DNA of 23,658 nucleotides, taken from NCBI GenBank assembly GCA_934654765.1, contig CAKUGX010000019.1, positions 1-23,658 on the forward strand, given 5' to 3'. The notes under the pieces were generated by a model, which ran no database searches, was not told the origin of the DNA, and saw only the letters and a list, made by a program, of their open reading frames with translations. Both the position numbers and the translations under genes were made by a program. The first letter of the stretch is position 1; each line of letters begins with the position of its first letter. This stretch comes from an uncultured Collinsella sp. (GTDB taxonomy: Bacteria > Actinomycetota > Coriobacteriia > Coriobacteriales > Coriobacteriaceae). Shown piece by piece: positions 1 to 7,302 of the stretch.

Positions 1-802
1 AGACCTCCTCCACCTGCTCGGGCTCGCCCTTGCGCAGCAGGCCGTGGTTGATGAACACGCAGGTCATCTGCTTGCCAACGGCGCGAGCGCCCAACGCAGC
101 CACGACGGAGGAGTCGACGCCGCCGGACAGGGCCAGGATCACGCGGTCGTCGCCGACCTTCTCGCGGAAGTCCGCCGTCATGGTCTCAGCCAGGTTGTCC
201 ATGCTCCAGTTGGGCTCCAGGCCGCAGATCTCAAACAGGAAGTTGCTCAGCAGCTGCTGACCGTACTCGGAGTGCTTGACCTCGGGGTGGAACTGCGTGG
301 TGAAGATCTTGCGCTCGACGCACTCCATGGCGGCAACCGGGCACACGTCGGTGCTGGCGGTAACGGTAAAGCCCTCGGGCACCTCGGACACGGCGTCGCG
401 GTGGCTCATCCACACGGTCTGCTCCATAGGCGTGGAGTTAAAGAGCTTGGCGCCGGCCGTACGCGTGATGGTGGCGCGGCCGTACTCGCCCACCTCGGAG
501 TGGCCAACCTTGCCGCCGAGCGTCACGGCCGTGATCTGATGGCCGTAGCAAAAGCCCAGGACGGGAAGGCCCAGGTCAAAGATGGCGGGATCGATGGACG
601 GAGCGTCCTCGGCGTACACAGAAGCCGGGCCGCCGGAAAGGATGAGCGCAGAGGCGTTCATCTCGCGAATCTCGTCGGCCGAGATGTCGCAGGGGACAAT
701 CTCGGAATACACGTTGAGGTCTCGGACGCGACGGGCAATGAGCTGACCGTACTGCGCACCAAAGTCGAGTACGAGGACCTTTGCGGAAGCCTTTTGATCC
801 AT
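1..802 (-). CDS. guaA: GMP synthase (glutamine-hydrolysing), N-terminal 267 residues; gene runs off the left edge
   Basis: GMP synthase converts XMP, ATP and glutamine to GMP in the cytoplasm, the last step of de novo guanine nucleotide synthesis. The start is the ATG at 802-800, preceded on the minus strand by AGAGGGGG at good spacing. The visible protein holds the whole class I glutamine amidotransferase domain. The nucleophile is Cys85 in GFCYGHQ, and the His172/Glu174 pair lies in FHPEVKHSEYG. The ATP-pyrophosphatase domain begins with the P-loop SGGVDSS at residues 226-232. The family is normally about 510-525 residues, so roughly half the gene is missing at the window edge. Nothing suggests a defect: the frame is open to base 1. 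It is divergent from the asparaginase gene. Identification is very secure. Confidence 0.97.
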   Translation of the reverse strand, partial: MDQKASAKVLVLDFGAQYGQLIARRVRDLNVYSEIVPCDISADEIREMNASALILSGGPASVYAEDAPSIDPAIFDLGLPVLGFCYGHQITAVTLGGKVGHSEVGEYGRATITRTAGAKLFNSTPMEQTVWMSHRDAVSEVPEGFTVTASTDVCPVAAMECVERKIFTTQFHPEVKHSEYGQQLLSNFLFEICGLEPNWSMDNLAETMTADFREKVGDDRVILALSGGVDSSVVAALGARAVGKQMTCVFINHGLLRKGEPEQVEEV

Positions 803-964
803 GGTTTCCCCCTCTTGTTGGCGGGGAGCCGGTGCCCACCCGCGCGAATAAACGAAAACAGCTTACATAGTGTACACGTTATATGGGGTTTCTCGTCCCT
901 CGCAGCCATCAGCGCACGGCAAACGCACGACCTGGCCCCTATTTGACGGCGATTGAAGTGTTAC

Positions 965-993
965 CAAACGTTACAGATGATGTAATACGTTTG
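965..993. promoter_or_regulatory. Imperfect inverted repeat overlapping the asparaginase promoter (possible operator)
   Basis: The left arm CAAACGTTACA (965-975) and right arm TGTAATACGTTTG (981-993) are complementary except for a 2-nt insertion, giving an operator-like dyad. The right arm runs into TTGAAC (991-996), a 4/6 match to a -35 box. CACAAT lies 16 nt further on (1013-1018) as a possible -10, and the ATG of the asparaginase gene is at 1070. A repressor bound here would block this promoter. The regulator is unknown and the site is a prediction from symmetry only. Confidence 0.4.
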
Positions 994-1069
994 AACATTG
1001 GACGCCCTGTGCCACAATACTGCCGAACGACTCCGCCTCTGCGGCGGCAAATACGATAGGAATACCAGC

Positions 1070-2083
1070 ATGAAGCGCATCCTTCTCATCGCCACGGGCG
1101 GCACCATCGCATCGACCGAGGACGGCAACGGCCTCTCCCCCGCCCTGACCGGTGAGGAGCTCGCCCAGAGCGTCCCCGAGATCTCGGGGCTCTGCGAGCT
1201 CGACGTCGTGCAGCCCATGAACATCGACAGCACCAACATGCGCCCCAGTGACTGGATGCGTATCCGCGACGTCATCGTCGAGGGTTATGCCGACCACGAC
1301 GGCTTCGTGATTCTGCACGGCACCGACACCATGAGCTACACCGCGGCAGCGCTTTCCTACCTGATTCAGGACAGCCCCAAGCCCATCGTACTCACCGGCT
1401 CGCAAAAGCCCATGGGCAATCCATTTACCGACGCCAAGCTCAACCTGTACCAGAGCCTGCTCTATGCGCTCGACGAGCACTCGCACGATGTCTCGATTGT
1501 GTTTGGCGGCGTCGCCATTGCCGGCACGCGTGCCCGCAAGCAGCGCACCATGAGCTTTAACGCGTTCATTAGCGTCAACTATCCGCCCATTGCCTACATC
1601 CGTAACGACCGCATCGTTCGCAACGGACTCCACGGCACTCACCAGAACGAGAACCCGGTTCGTTTCTACGACAGCATCGACCCGCGCGTATTTGTACTCA
1701 AGCTCACGCCCGGCGTAAACCCGGGCATCCTCGACGCCCTTGCCGATAGCTACGACGCTGTAATCCTTGAGACCTTTGGCATTGGCGGTATTCCCGAATT
1801 TGGCGAGTCGGGCGAGTCGTTCCAAGAGGCAATTTTCCGCTGGGTCGATTCGGGCCGCACCGTCGTTATGACCACGCAAGTCCCAGAAGAGGGCCTTGAC
1901 CTGGGTGTTTATGAGGTTGGCCGTGCTTACGCCGATCATCCGGGCATTCTACGCGGCGACGACATGACCACCGAGACGCTCGTGGCCAAGACCATGTGGG
2001 CACTCGGCCAGTCACGCGATGCCGCCGAGATCCAGCGCCTGTTCTACAGCCAAGTCAACCACGACCGAATCCCGATAGCCTAA
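1070..2083 (+). CDS. ansA: L-asparaginase, cytoplasmic type I
   Basis: The enzyme hydrolyses asparagine to aspartate and ammonia. The protein is 337 residues, matching the type I bacterial family (about 335-340), and has no signal peptide, so it should be cytoplasmic. Both signature motifs are present. The N-terminal ATGGTIAS places the nucleophile at Thr12, and HGTDTM at residues 83-88 supplies the second catalytic Thr85/Asp86 pair. VLTGSQKPMG follows, as expected. The reading frame is open from 998, but the ATG at 1070 gives the family N-terminus MKRILLIATGGT and follows a weak purine-rich site (GATAGGA). The gene stands alone, divergent from guaA. Identification is secure; the symbol assumes orthology to E. 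coli AnsA. Confidence 0.93.
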   Translation: MKRILLIATGGTIASTEDGNGLSPALTGEELAQSVPEISGLCELDVVQPMNIDSTNMRPSDWMRIRDVIVEGYADHDGFVILHGTDTMSYTAAALSYLIQDSPKPIVLTGSQKPMGNPFTDAKLNLYQSLLYALDEHSHDVSIVFGGVAIAGTRARKQRTMSFNAFISVNYPPIAYIRNDRIVRNGLHGTHQNENPVRFYDSIDPRVFVLKLTPGVNPGILDALADSYDAVILETFGIGGIPEFGESGESFQEAIFRWVDSGRTVVMTTQVPEEGLDLGVYEVGRAYADHPGILRGDDMTTETLVAKTMWALGQSRDAAEIQRLFYSQVNHDRIPIA

Positions 2084-2405
2084 TCCCTAAGGCAGTTCCA
2101 CTTATCGCAGCCTCAAACGACAGGTGGTCCCCCTCGGGCCGTGCAAAAAACGGAGTATTCTGCAATTTCTCCGCTAGAGGCATAGAATCGGCCAATTGTT
2201 AGACGAACTTTTAGGACGAAGGGGCCGTCTAGTAAATATTTATTCCTCATTTTTATTTAGCGTGTGGATTAAATACCGTTAAAAAGGCAACACCAGCCGC
2301 TCGAGCTACCGTCTACAGCCGAACTGGTGCTGAATACTCGCGATTTTGCACATCGCAACCAGGGGGACCCGCCCAAAGAGCGTCAAATAGCAGCAGGGGA
2401 ACGCC
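2084..2405. other. Gene-free interval between ansA and the XRE regulator
   Basis: No credible coding sequence is seen in these 322 bp. An AT-rich pocket at about 2231-2285 contrasts with the GC-rich surroundings. The right half holds a minus-strand terminator (2281-2332, listed separately). A second, weaker minus-strand candidate is a 5-bp stem, CGGAG (2151-2155) with CTCCG (2169-2173), bordered by A6 at 2145-2150, which reads as a U-run on the minus strand. No clear plus-strand terminator for ansA is visible. Confidence 0.5.
2281..2332 (-). terminator. Rho-independent terminator of the XRE regulator gene
   Basis: Read on the minus strand, CAGCACCAG (2332-2324) pairs with CTGGTGTTG (2296-2288), nine pairs including one G-U. 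It is followed by CCTTTTT (2287-2281). The loop can form a further inner stem of six pairs with one bulge. The structure lies 74 nt past the regulator's stop codon. Confidence 0.6.
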
Positions 2406-2624
2406 CTATTCGATGCCCTCGAGAAGCTCTGACACCGTCATGCCGAGTGCGGGCGCAATCTTAAATAGAACCTTGAGCGTGAAATTTGCCGTCCCGTCTT
2501 CGATTCGGTCGAGATAGGGTCGGCTGATTCCTGTCGCCACGCAAAAATCAACCTTGGAGATACCAAGGTCTCTGCGTGTCTCTTCGACCCGCCTGCCAAG
2601 AATCTGTTTCGCACGTTCGTCCAT
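2406..2624 (-). CDS. Small XRE-family helix-turn-helix transcriptional regulator
   Basis: This is a 72-residue protein made almost entirely of one Cro/C1-type HTH domain. ISKVDFCVATGISRPYLDRI (residues 21-40) forms the two DNA-binding helices. It is followed by the usual EDGTANFTLKVLFKIAPALG segment and ends in SELLEGIE. Stand-alone domains of this size usually act as dimeric autorepressors. The ATG at 2624 is the only plausible start: no other ATG, GTG or TTG lies in frame upstream before the operator. It lacks a recognisable Shine-Dalgarno, and the leader from the predicted promoter would be only about 30 nt. The gene is divergent from the 2701-3090 gene, with a perfect palindrome between them, so autoregulation together with control of the neighbour is the natural inference. 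An antitoxin role is possible, but no toxin is recognised. Confidence 0.85.
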   Translation of the reverse strand: MDERAKQILGRRVEETRRDLGISKVDFCVATGISRPYLDRIEDGTANFTLKVLFKIAPALGMTVSELLEGIE

Positions 2625-2653
2625 GCAGACGAGTTTGAAATGGGGCCGAACAT

Positions 2654-2677
2654 AAACGTAAACTATAGTTTACGTTT
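2654..2677. promoter_or_regulatory. Perfect 24-bp palindromic operator between divergent genes, with -10 boxes on both strands
   Basis: The half-site AAACGTAAACTA is followed immediately by its exact reverse complement TAGTTTACGTTT, centred on 2665/2666. The palindrome contains TATAGT, a good -10 match, on the plus strand at 2664-2669 and, by symmetry, on the minus strand at 2667-2662. Both divergent genes would therefore have their -10 boxes buried in it. No good -35 box is seen for either direction. The position suggests it is the binding site of the XRE protein encoded at 2406-2624. Confidence 0.8.
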
Positions 2678-2700
2678 TGCCGAATACACAGGAGTTTTCT

Positions 2701-3090
2701 ATGTCGGGTTCTTCGGTCCGCATGTACCGAGCCACGCTTCGCACAAACAGCGCACCGCCCAAGCTCGTCGTCGTTGAAGCCGAATGCCTTTCGCCCGATG
2801 AGCGCACAGCATTTGCATTGCTATCAAGTCGCGTCGCCGCCGTTCTGGTCCCTTGCCCGGCGCAAGGTGAACTTGCCATCCAATGCCAAACGCATAGCTG
2901 CTCGCTCAATCAGGCCGCCGTAATCGCAACCAGCCAACGCGGCCTGCCCCTTCTTTTAGAAGCCGGTACCGCGCTCACCCTTCGCGGCACCGGATACGAA
3001 AACGAGGCCGCCGCCGACATGGTCTTTAAACCACGATCGAGCGGCGGCCTCGCAGCAGCCATTGAATATGCGTGCAGGCTCGTTGCCTAA
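2701..3090 (+). CDS. Unrecognised 129-residue protein, divergent partner of the XRE regulator
   Basis: I do not recognise this family. The ATG at 2701 has a clear AGGAG at 2690-2694, six nt upstream. A TTG at 2677 in the same frame lies inside the palindromic operator and is unlikely to be the start. The protein has no signal peptide, membrane segment or obvious catalytic motif. It contains a short run of beta-prone hydrophobic stretches (KLVVVEAECL; RVAAVLVPCP; LPLLLEAGTALTLRG) and three cysteines at residues 43-75 or so, not spaced as a metal site. The C-terminus (SGGLAAAIEYACRLVA) looks like an amphipathic helix. It is convergent with the next gene, with only nine bases between stop codons. 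The shared operator implies control by the XRE regulator. Confidence 0.7.
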   Translation: MSGSSVRMYRATLRTNSAPPKLVVVEAECLSPDERTAFALLSSRVAAVLVPCPAQGELAIQCQTHSCSLNQAAVIATSQRGLPLLLEAGTALTLRGTGYENEAAADMVFKPRSSGGLAAAIEYACRLVA

Positions 3091-3099
3091 AAGGACAAG

Positions 3100-3483
3100 C
3101 TAGAAACCAAGGCCAAAGCCCGTTCCGGTAATCGCCGAGTACATAAAGTAAACGTTAACCACGTTGAGGAACACACCCGTGATGCAACCGTTGCGCAGGT
3201 AGCGTTCGCACACGATGCGCGCCATGGCGGCAGAGTCATCATTGTTTTTAGCCTGGCGTCCTGCCGTAAAGTACGTCGCCACGCCCAGCAGCAGGTTAAG
3301 CACCGGCAGTGCCAGCAACTCGTAGCTCTTGCCCCAGCGCGTCGCCTCGCCGGCGGCATTAAACTTTGTTGCCACCTCGGAACCAATGTTGGGGATAACA
3401 CACGCTGCGACCACCAGCGGAATCACCGCAAGCACGAGTAGCGCAATACCCATGTAACCGGCTTTTTTGCCATATTTAAACAT
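3100..3483 (-). CDS. Small membrane protein with a DUF1648-like domain
   Basis: This 127-residue protein has about three predicted membrane segments: residues 10-30 (YMGIALLVLAVIPLVVAACV), about 52-72 (YELLALPVLNLLLGVATYFT) and about 99-120. Between the first two, the stretch KFNAAGEATRWGKSYELLALP matches the pattern of DUF1648, in which a short external loop with F/N-x-x-G-x-x-x-x-W-G-S/K follows a proline-rich membrane helix. DUF1648 domains occur in SdpI-like immunity/signal proteins and in uncharacterised membrane proteins. This copy lacks an attached SdpI domain, so its role is unknown. The ATG at 3483 is used; it lies 11 nt downstream of the ychF stop codon on the same strand, so the two genes are probably cotranscribed with ychF first. 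Confidence 0.75.
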   Translation of the reverse strand: MFKYGKKAGYMGIALLVLAVIPLVVAACVIPNIGSEVATKFNAAGEATRWGKSYELLALPVLNLLLGVATYFTAGRQAKNNDDSAAMARIVCERYLRNGCITGVFLNVVNVYFMYSAITGTGFGLGF

Positions 3484-3494
3484 GTGCGTCGTCC

Positions 3495-4571
3495 TTACAC
3501 GTTAAAGCGGAAGTGCACGACGTCGCCATCGGCCATGACATAGTCCTTGCCCTCAATACGCAGCTTGCCGGCGGCCTTGGCGCCCTGCTCACCGCCGAGC
3601 TCGATGTAGTCGTCATAGCCAATGACCTCGGCCTTAATAAAGCCGCGCTCAAAGTCGGTGTGGATGACACCGGCAGCCTGCGGAGCGGTCGCACCCTGAC
3701 GCACCGTCCAGGCCTTGACCTCCATCTCGCCAGCCGTAAAGAACGACTGCAGGCCAAGCAGCTTGTAGGCTGCCTGCGCGAGCACGTCCAGACCGGGCTG
3801 CTCCAGGCCCAGGCTCTCCAGGTAGTCGGCGGCGTCCTCGGGATCGAGCTCGGAAAGCTCGGCCTCAATCTTGGCGCAGATGGGCAGCGGCTTAACACCA
3901 TCGATGGGCGCCAGATCGTCGTTGAGCATATCCTCGTCCACGTTGGCCACATACAGGATGGGCTTCATAGTGAGCAGGAACAGGCCCTTGGCAGCGGCGC
4001 GCTCCTCGTCGGTCATCTCCATAGACGCAGCGCGCTTGCCCTCGTTGAGCCAGGCGAGCAGGCGCTTGGCGACCTCGAACTTGGGCATGAGCTCCTTGTC
4101 GCGCTTGGCCTCCTTCTCGAGCTTGGGCAGCTGCTTCTCAAGCGTGCCCATGTCGGCCAGGATGAGCTCGGTCATGATGGTGTCGGCATCGCCGGCGGGA
4201 TCGACGAACTCGCCCGTGCGGCCCACCTCGCGCATGACGTTGGGGTCCTTAAAGTAGCGCACGACCTCGCAGATGGCGTCGGTCTCGCGAATGTTGGCCA
4301 GGAACTGGTTGCCCAAGCCCTCGCCCTCGTTGGCGCCCTTCACCAGACCTGCGATGTCGACGAACTCGACCGTCGCCGGCACAATGCGACCCGGGTTAAC
4401 GATGTCGGCGAGCTTTTGCAGGCGGCTATCGGGCACGTCGACGATACCCACGTTGGGGTCGATCGTGGCGAACGGATAGTTGGCGGCAAGGCCGGTCTTT
4501 TTGGTAAGCGCGGTGAACAGCGTCGACTTGCCTACGTTGGGCAGGCCCACGATACCGATGGAAAGGGACAC
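3495..4571 (-). CDS. ychF: Ribosome-associated ATPase YchF (Obg family, OLA1-like)
   Basis: YchF is a universally conserved P-loop ATPase that binds the ribosome and is linked to the oxidative stress response. The 358-residue protein fits the family (363 in E. coli). The P-loop GLPNVGKST starts at residue 9. Switch-region motifs [19 protein letters not shown] follow, and the G4 position reads NVDE instead of NKxD, the hallmark of its ATP preference. A central coiled-coil insertion and a C-terminal TGS domain complete it. The frame is open further upstream, but the GTG at 4571 gives the family N-terminus (M)[11 protein letters not shown] and sits seven bases after AAAGGAG, so GTG is chosen. 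It lies downstream of the polyferredoxin gene and has its own candidate promoter. Confidence 0.96.
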   Translation of the reverse strand: MSLSIGIVGLPNVGKSTLFTALTKKTGLAANYPFATIDPNVGIVDVPDSRLQKLADIVNPGRIVPATVEFVDIAGLVKGANEGEGLGNQFLANIRETDAICEVVRYFKDPNVMREVGRTGEFVDPAGDADTIMTELILADMGTLEKQLPKLEKEAKRDKELMPKFEVAKRLLAWLNEGKRAASMEMTDEERAAAKGLFLLTMKPILYVANVDEDMLNDDLAPIDGVKPLPICAKIEAELSELDPEDAADYLESLGLEQPGLDVLAQAAYKLLGLQSFFTAGEMEVKAWTVRQGATAPQAAGVIHTDFERGFIKAEVIGYDDYIELGGEQGAKAAGKLRIEGKDYVMADGDVVHFRFNV

Positions 4572-4608
4572 GACAGCTCCTTTTGGTACAAGCATTTCAA
4601 ACTGCATA

Positions 4609-4614
4609 AGTATA
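4609..4614 (-). promoter_or_regulatory. Candidate -10 box of ychF
   Basis: On the minus strand TATACT lies at 4614-4609, about 38 nt upstream of the ychF GTG start. No good -35 box lies at the right distance (TTCGCC is the closest, 18 nt upstream). It suggests that ychF can be transcribed separately from the upstream iron-sulfur gene. Confidence 0.4.
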
Positions 4615-4685
4615 GCGCCGCCGCAGCATCTGGGCGAACCCGGACGCCACGGCGGCACGAATGAAGCAGAGATGGGGGTCGCTGG

Positions 4686-5939
4686 CTAGTCCGCGAGCTT
4701 CTCCACTTGGTCAAGCATCTTATCGAGCTTGGCCTTTGCCTCGGCCTTGACCTTCTGGGCTTCTTCGTGGGCCTTCGCCTTCTGGGCGGCCTTTTCCTCG
4801 GCTTCGGGATCGACGACGACCAGATTGGACGCGTCGTGCTCAACCAACTTGAGCGCATGCTCAGGGCACACCTTGACACAGGCACCGCAGCCCAAACAAT
4901 ACGTGGACTCCAACGCAAAGCGGCCGCTTCCCACCAGATCGCAGGCGAACGTGGGACATACATTGACGCACTCGCCGCACGACGTGCACTTGTCAAAATC
5001 GCACTCCGGCGTGCTCACCTGCATGTTCTGGGCAAGCTCGGGGTGGTTTTGCAACGTCGAGAGCACCAGTTGGCGCCCGTGCGTGAGCGAACGGCGACGC
5101 TTGGTCGTCGTGGTGCCGCACATGGTGTTGAGCGTGCGCTCCAGCTGGGTAATCTGATGGCGGTGGGCTTTGAGCTTCTGCGTCACCGAGGCCAGCGCCG
5201 CCGTTGCCGGGTTGAGCTTGGTCACGGTAAGGCCCGTGGTGCGGGCAATCTTATCCATGTACTCCTTGCGCTCGTACTCGCGGCGCTTATGACATTTGAG
5301 GCTCTTGGGGTCGACCTCCAGGCCCATGCCCGTACCAGCCCACTCCTCGGCAGTGGCGATGGCCTCGCCCAGAATGTCCTCACCGCCGGTGTTGCGGCAT
5401 TTATCGCACACGCCCAACGGCAGGTACACACTCACGTTGGGATAGTCCGCCAGTACCGAGAACCAGGTCTCGGCCGTAATATCGCCCACGCAGGCGACGA
5501 CGACCTCGTTCTCGCGCGGCATGCGCTTGAGGGCGCGCGTGCAGGTAACGTAGGCGGTCTCGTGGCTCGTAGCAGCAGAGACGATATCGTCATATAGGTT
5601 TTTGGGCGCCAAGCGCGGCGAGATGATCGCCTCGGTCGGACAGGCAGCGGCGCACAGGCCGCACTTACGACAGGAGTCGAGAATCTCGATGGCGTCTTCC
5701 TCGACCTCGATAGCGTTGACCGGGCACACGTCCATGCACGCGGTGCAGCCGCTCTTCTCGTTTTTGCAGGTCAGGCACGGAATGGTGTTGCCGCGCGGAC
5801 GCTCCTTGTAGTCGGCAGGATTCCACTGCGGCGCCGATGGATCGAGTGCATCGGTCACGCCGCCAAGCGGGTTTTTAAGAAAGTCGAAACCCTTGCTGAT
5901 CTCGATAATGTCATCAAATAGATCGTGTTCCTGCGCCAT
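4686..5939 (-). CDS. Polyferredoxin-like protein with four 4Fe-4S clusters and a cysteine-containing middle domain
   Basis: This 417-residue protein should carry electrons through several iron-sulfur clusters; partner and pathway are unknown. It has two ferredoxin pairs. The first uses Cys55, Cys58, Cys65, Cys68 and Cys72, then Cys90, 93, 96 and 100. The second uses Cys318, 321, 324 and 328, then Cys348, 351, 354 and 358, each ending in the CxxxCP type. The middle part (about 130-220) holds Cys150, Cys178, Cys181 and Cys216 in a fold-like stretch (VVVACVGDITAETW; LPLGVCDKCR). This resembles the small Fe-S domains of heterodisulfide-reductase or hydrogenase subunits, but only loosely. The last 40 residues are a charged Ala/Lys/Glu helix, probably a coiled coil. 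There is no signal peptide or membrane segment, so it is cytoplasmic. The ATG at 5939 follows GGGAGGGG; an earlier in-frame ATG (5969) lacks such a site. Confidence 0.8.
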   Translation of the reverse strand: MAQEHDLFDDIIEISKGFDFLKNPLGGVTDALDPSAPQWNPADYKERPRGNTIPCLTCKNEKSGCTACMDVCPVNAIEVEEDAIEILDSCRKCGLCAAACPTEAIISPRLAPKNLYDDIVSAATSHETAYVTCTRALKRMPRENEVVVACVGDITAETWFSVLADYPNVSVYLPLGVCDKCRNTGGEDILGEAIATAEEWAGTGMGLEVDPKSLKCHKRREYERKEYMDKIARTTGLTVTKLNPATAALASVTQKLKAHRHQITQLERTLNTMCGTTTTKRRRSLTHGRQLVLSTLQNHPELAQNMQVSTPECDFDKCTSCGECVNVCPTFACDLVGSGRFALESTYCLGCGACVKVCPEHALKLVEHDASNLVVVDPEAEEKAAQKAKAHEEAQKVKAEAKAKLDKMLDQVEKLAD

Positions 5940-6032
5940 GCGCGGCCCCTCCCTGAGCAGTGCAAACAAGCAAGAGATAATGATACGCTATCGGCCCACG
6001 CCTCGGGCAAATTACACGCGGAGCACCTTTGA

Positions 6033-6057
6033 GGCGAATAGCCTATGGCCTATCGCC
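6033..6057. other. Bulged hairpin in the gap after the first glycerol dehydrogenase gene
   Basis: GGCGA (6033-6037) pairs with TCGCC (6053-6057). An inner TAGCC pairs with GGC-TA across one bulged base on each side, leaving a TAT loop. It lies about 35 nt past the stop of the gene at 6091-7158 but has no U-run on the minus strand, so it is at best a weak terminator. Confidence 0.3.
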
Positions 6058-6090
6058 GCCCCGATTGCACAAGGTCGATCAAGCGCCAAA

Positions 6091-7158
6091 CTATGCCTCG
6101 CACATGAGCTGCACGAGCTTTTGTTTGGTCACCTTGGCCTGCTCATTGGCCATATTACGCTCGTTTCTAAAGACCGCATTTGCAACACCCTGCAGGTCGG
6201 CATCGGAAATCTCGCCAAGGCCCAGCTCCTCGAGCGTCGTCGGCAGACCAACGCGCTGGCAAAACTCGAGCACCTGATCAAGCTCGGGCGCACGCTCCAG
6301 GCGCAGCTGCACCACCAGACCAAATGTCACGGCCTCACCATGCATGGCCTTGCACTCGGGCAGAATCGTCAGACCGTTGGCGATGGCATGTGCCAACGCC
6401 AAGCCCCCGCTCTCAAAGCCAACGCCCGAAAGCAGAATATTGCACTCGATCAGGCGCTCAACCGCCGGCGATGTACGCCCCTTTTTGAGATCGCGCTTGG
6501 CAGCGACACCGCACTCCATAAGTGTGTCGTAGCAGGCACGAGCCGCAACCAGGGCCAAGTGCCCCGGCGCGCCACCGTGCTCGTTGGCGCCTCGTGCCGC
6601 AGCGCACGAACGCGCCTCGAAGTACGTTGCCAGCGCATCGCCCATACCAGCGACCGTCATACGCAGTGGGGCCGCCGCGACCACGTTGGTATCGACCACG
6701 ACCAGGTCTGGATTCTTCTCGAGCTCCAGGTAACGGTCGAACGACCCATCCTCGTGATACAGCACCGAAATCGCACTGCACGGGCCGTCCATCGAAGCCG
6801 CCGTGGGGCATACACACAACGGCAGCTCGGCATAAAACGCTACTGCCTTGGCGATATCGAGCATCTTGCCGCCGCCAATGCCCACCACCATGTCGCAATA
6901 CTCGGCCTGGGCTTCCTGAGCCATTCCGACAACGGCCTCTTCCGTACACGGACCGTTATAAATCTTAAAGAACGGCTCGCTTAGATCATCGTCCAGAAAT
7001 CCATCGACGATCTGCCTGCACAGCCGATCCTCGGTGCCCTGGTCAAACAAGACATAGGCAGCGCAGCCCAACCATGACAAATACCTGCCCTGACGCGAAA
7101 GTTCGCCCGGCCCCTGAACATACCGGCCGGGACCGCCATAAACCATAGGAAGCGCCAT
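6091..7158 (-). CDS. Glycerol dehydrogenase-like iron/zinc-family dehydrogenase (paralog 1)
   Basis: The enzyme is predicted to oxidise glycerol (or reduce dihydroxyacetone or related diols) with NAD. The protein has 355 residues, slightly short of GldA (about 365). The NAD-binding GIGGGKMLDIAKA is intact. The metal ligands of the family are present: Asp in GMGDALATYFEA, His in LALAHAIANG and His in KAMHGEAVTFG. One substrate-pocket segment reads ASMDGPCSA where the neighbouring paralog has ASTDAPCSA, so substrate preference may differ. The start at 7158 has only a weak GGCGGA site; an alternative ATG lies four codons in. It is the last of three dehydrogenase genes on this strand, cut off from the one before it by a strong terminator and a long hairpin. 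It therefore probably has its own promoter or is expressed at a low level. Confidence 0.88.
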   Translation of the reverse strand: MALPMVYGGPGRYVQGPGELSRQGRYLSWLGCAAYVLFDQGTEDRLCRQIVDGFLDDDLSEPFFKIYNGPCTEEAVVGMAQEAQAEYCDMVVGIGGGKMLDIAKAVAFYAELPLCVCPTAASMDGPCSAISVLYHEDGSFDRYLELEKNPDLVVVDTNVVAAAPLRMTVAGMGDALATYFEARSCAAARGANEHGGAPGHLALVAARACYDTLMECGVAAKRDLKKGRTSPAVERLIECNILLSGVGFESGGLALAHAIANGLTILPECKAMHGEAVTFGLVVQLRLERAPELDQVLEFCQRVGLPTTLEELGLGEISDADLQGVANAVFRNERNMANEQAKVTKQKLVQLMCEA

Positions 7159-7188
7159 ACGAGAATCCGCCCTTCATCAAACAACGAT

Positions 7189-7250
7189 TGGTGCAAAGTA
7201 ACCTGCCCCCTGCACTAACTTGTGCATTGGGGACAGGTTACTTTGCACCA
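7189..7250. repeat. Long palindromic REP-like hairpin containing GGGGACAGG
   Basis: TGGTGCAAAGTAACCTG (7189-7205) is perfectly complementary to CAGGTTACTTTGCACCA (7234-7250). The stem continues inward with CCCC/GGGG and a TGCAC/GTGCA pair around a TAACTT loop. The whole is a 62-nt near-perfect hairpin between the glycerol dehydrogenase genes. It shares the core GGGGACAGG with a second hairpin at 14560-14594, which points to a dispersed palindromic repeat family rather than an ordinary terminator. No U-run follows on either strand. Confidence 0.7.
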
Positions 7251-7256
7251 TAGCAA

Positions 7257-7291
7257 AAAGGGGCAAAGCCATCTGCTGGCTTTGCCCCTTC
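7257..7291 (-). terminator. Strong rho-independent terminator of the second glycerol dehydrogenase gene
   Basis: AAGGGGCAAAGCC (7258-7270) is the exact complement of GGCTTTGCCCCTT (7278-7290), around a short loop. On the minus strand the stem is followed by TTTTTGC. It lies 12 nt past the TAA of the gene at 7303-8403 and should end that transcript before the next dehydrogenase gene. Confidence 0.88.
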
Positions 7292-7302
7292 CTTAGCTTG
7301 AT

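Noticed and set aside
44..946. A 300-codon open frame on the plus strand at the left edge
   Set aside because: It is antisense to guaA, whose catalytic motifs are all visible on the other strand.
2406..3090. A classical toxin-antitoxin module formed by the XRE gene and its neighbour
   Set aside because: The genes are divergent rather than cotranscribed, and the neighbour shows no toxin fold or motif that I recognise.
4617..4656. GCCGCCG/CGGCGGC inverted repeat between the iron-sulfur gene and ychF as a terminator
   Set aside because: The loop is about 26 nt and no U-run follows; it is more likely a chance pairing of GC-rich sequence.
3513..5597. Long plus-strand open frames at 3513-4664 and 4707-5597
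   Set aside because: They mirror ychF and the iron-sulfur gene and show only the repetitive composition of antisense translation.
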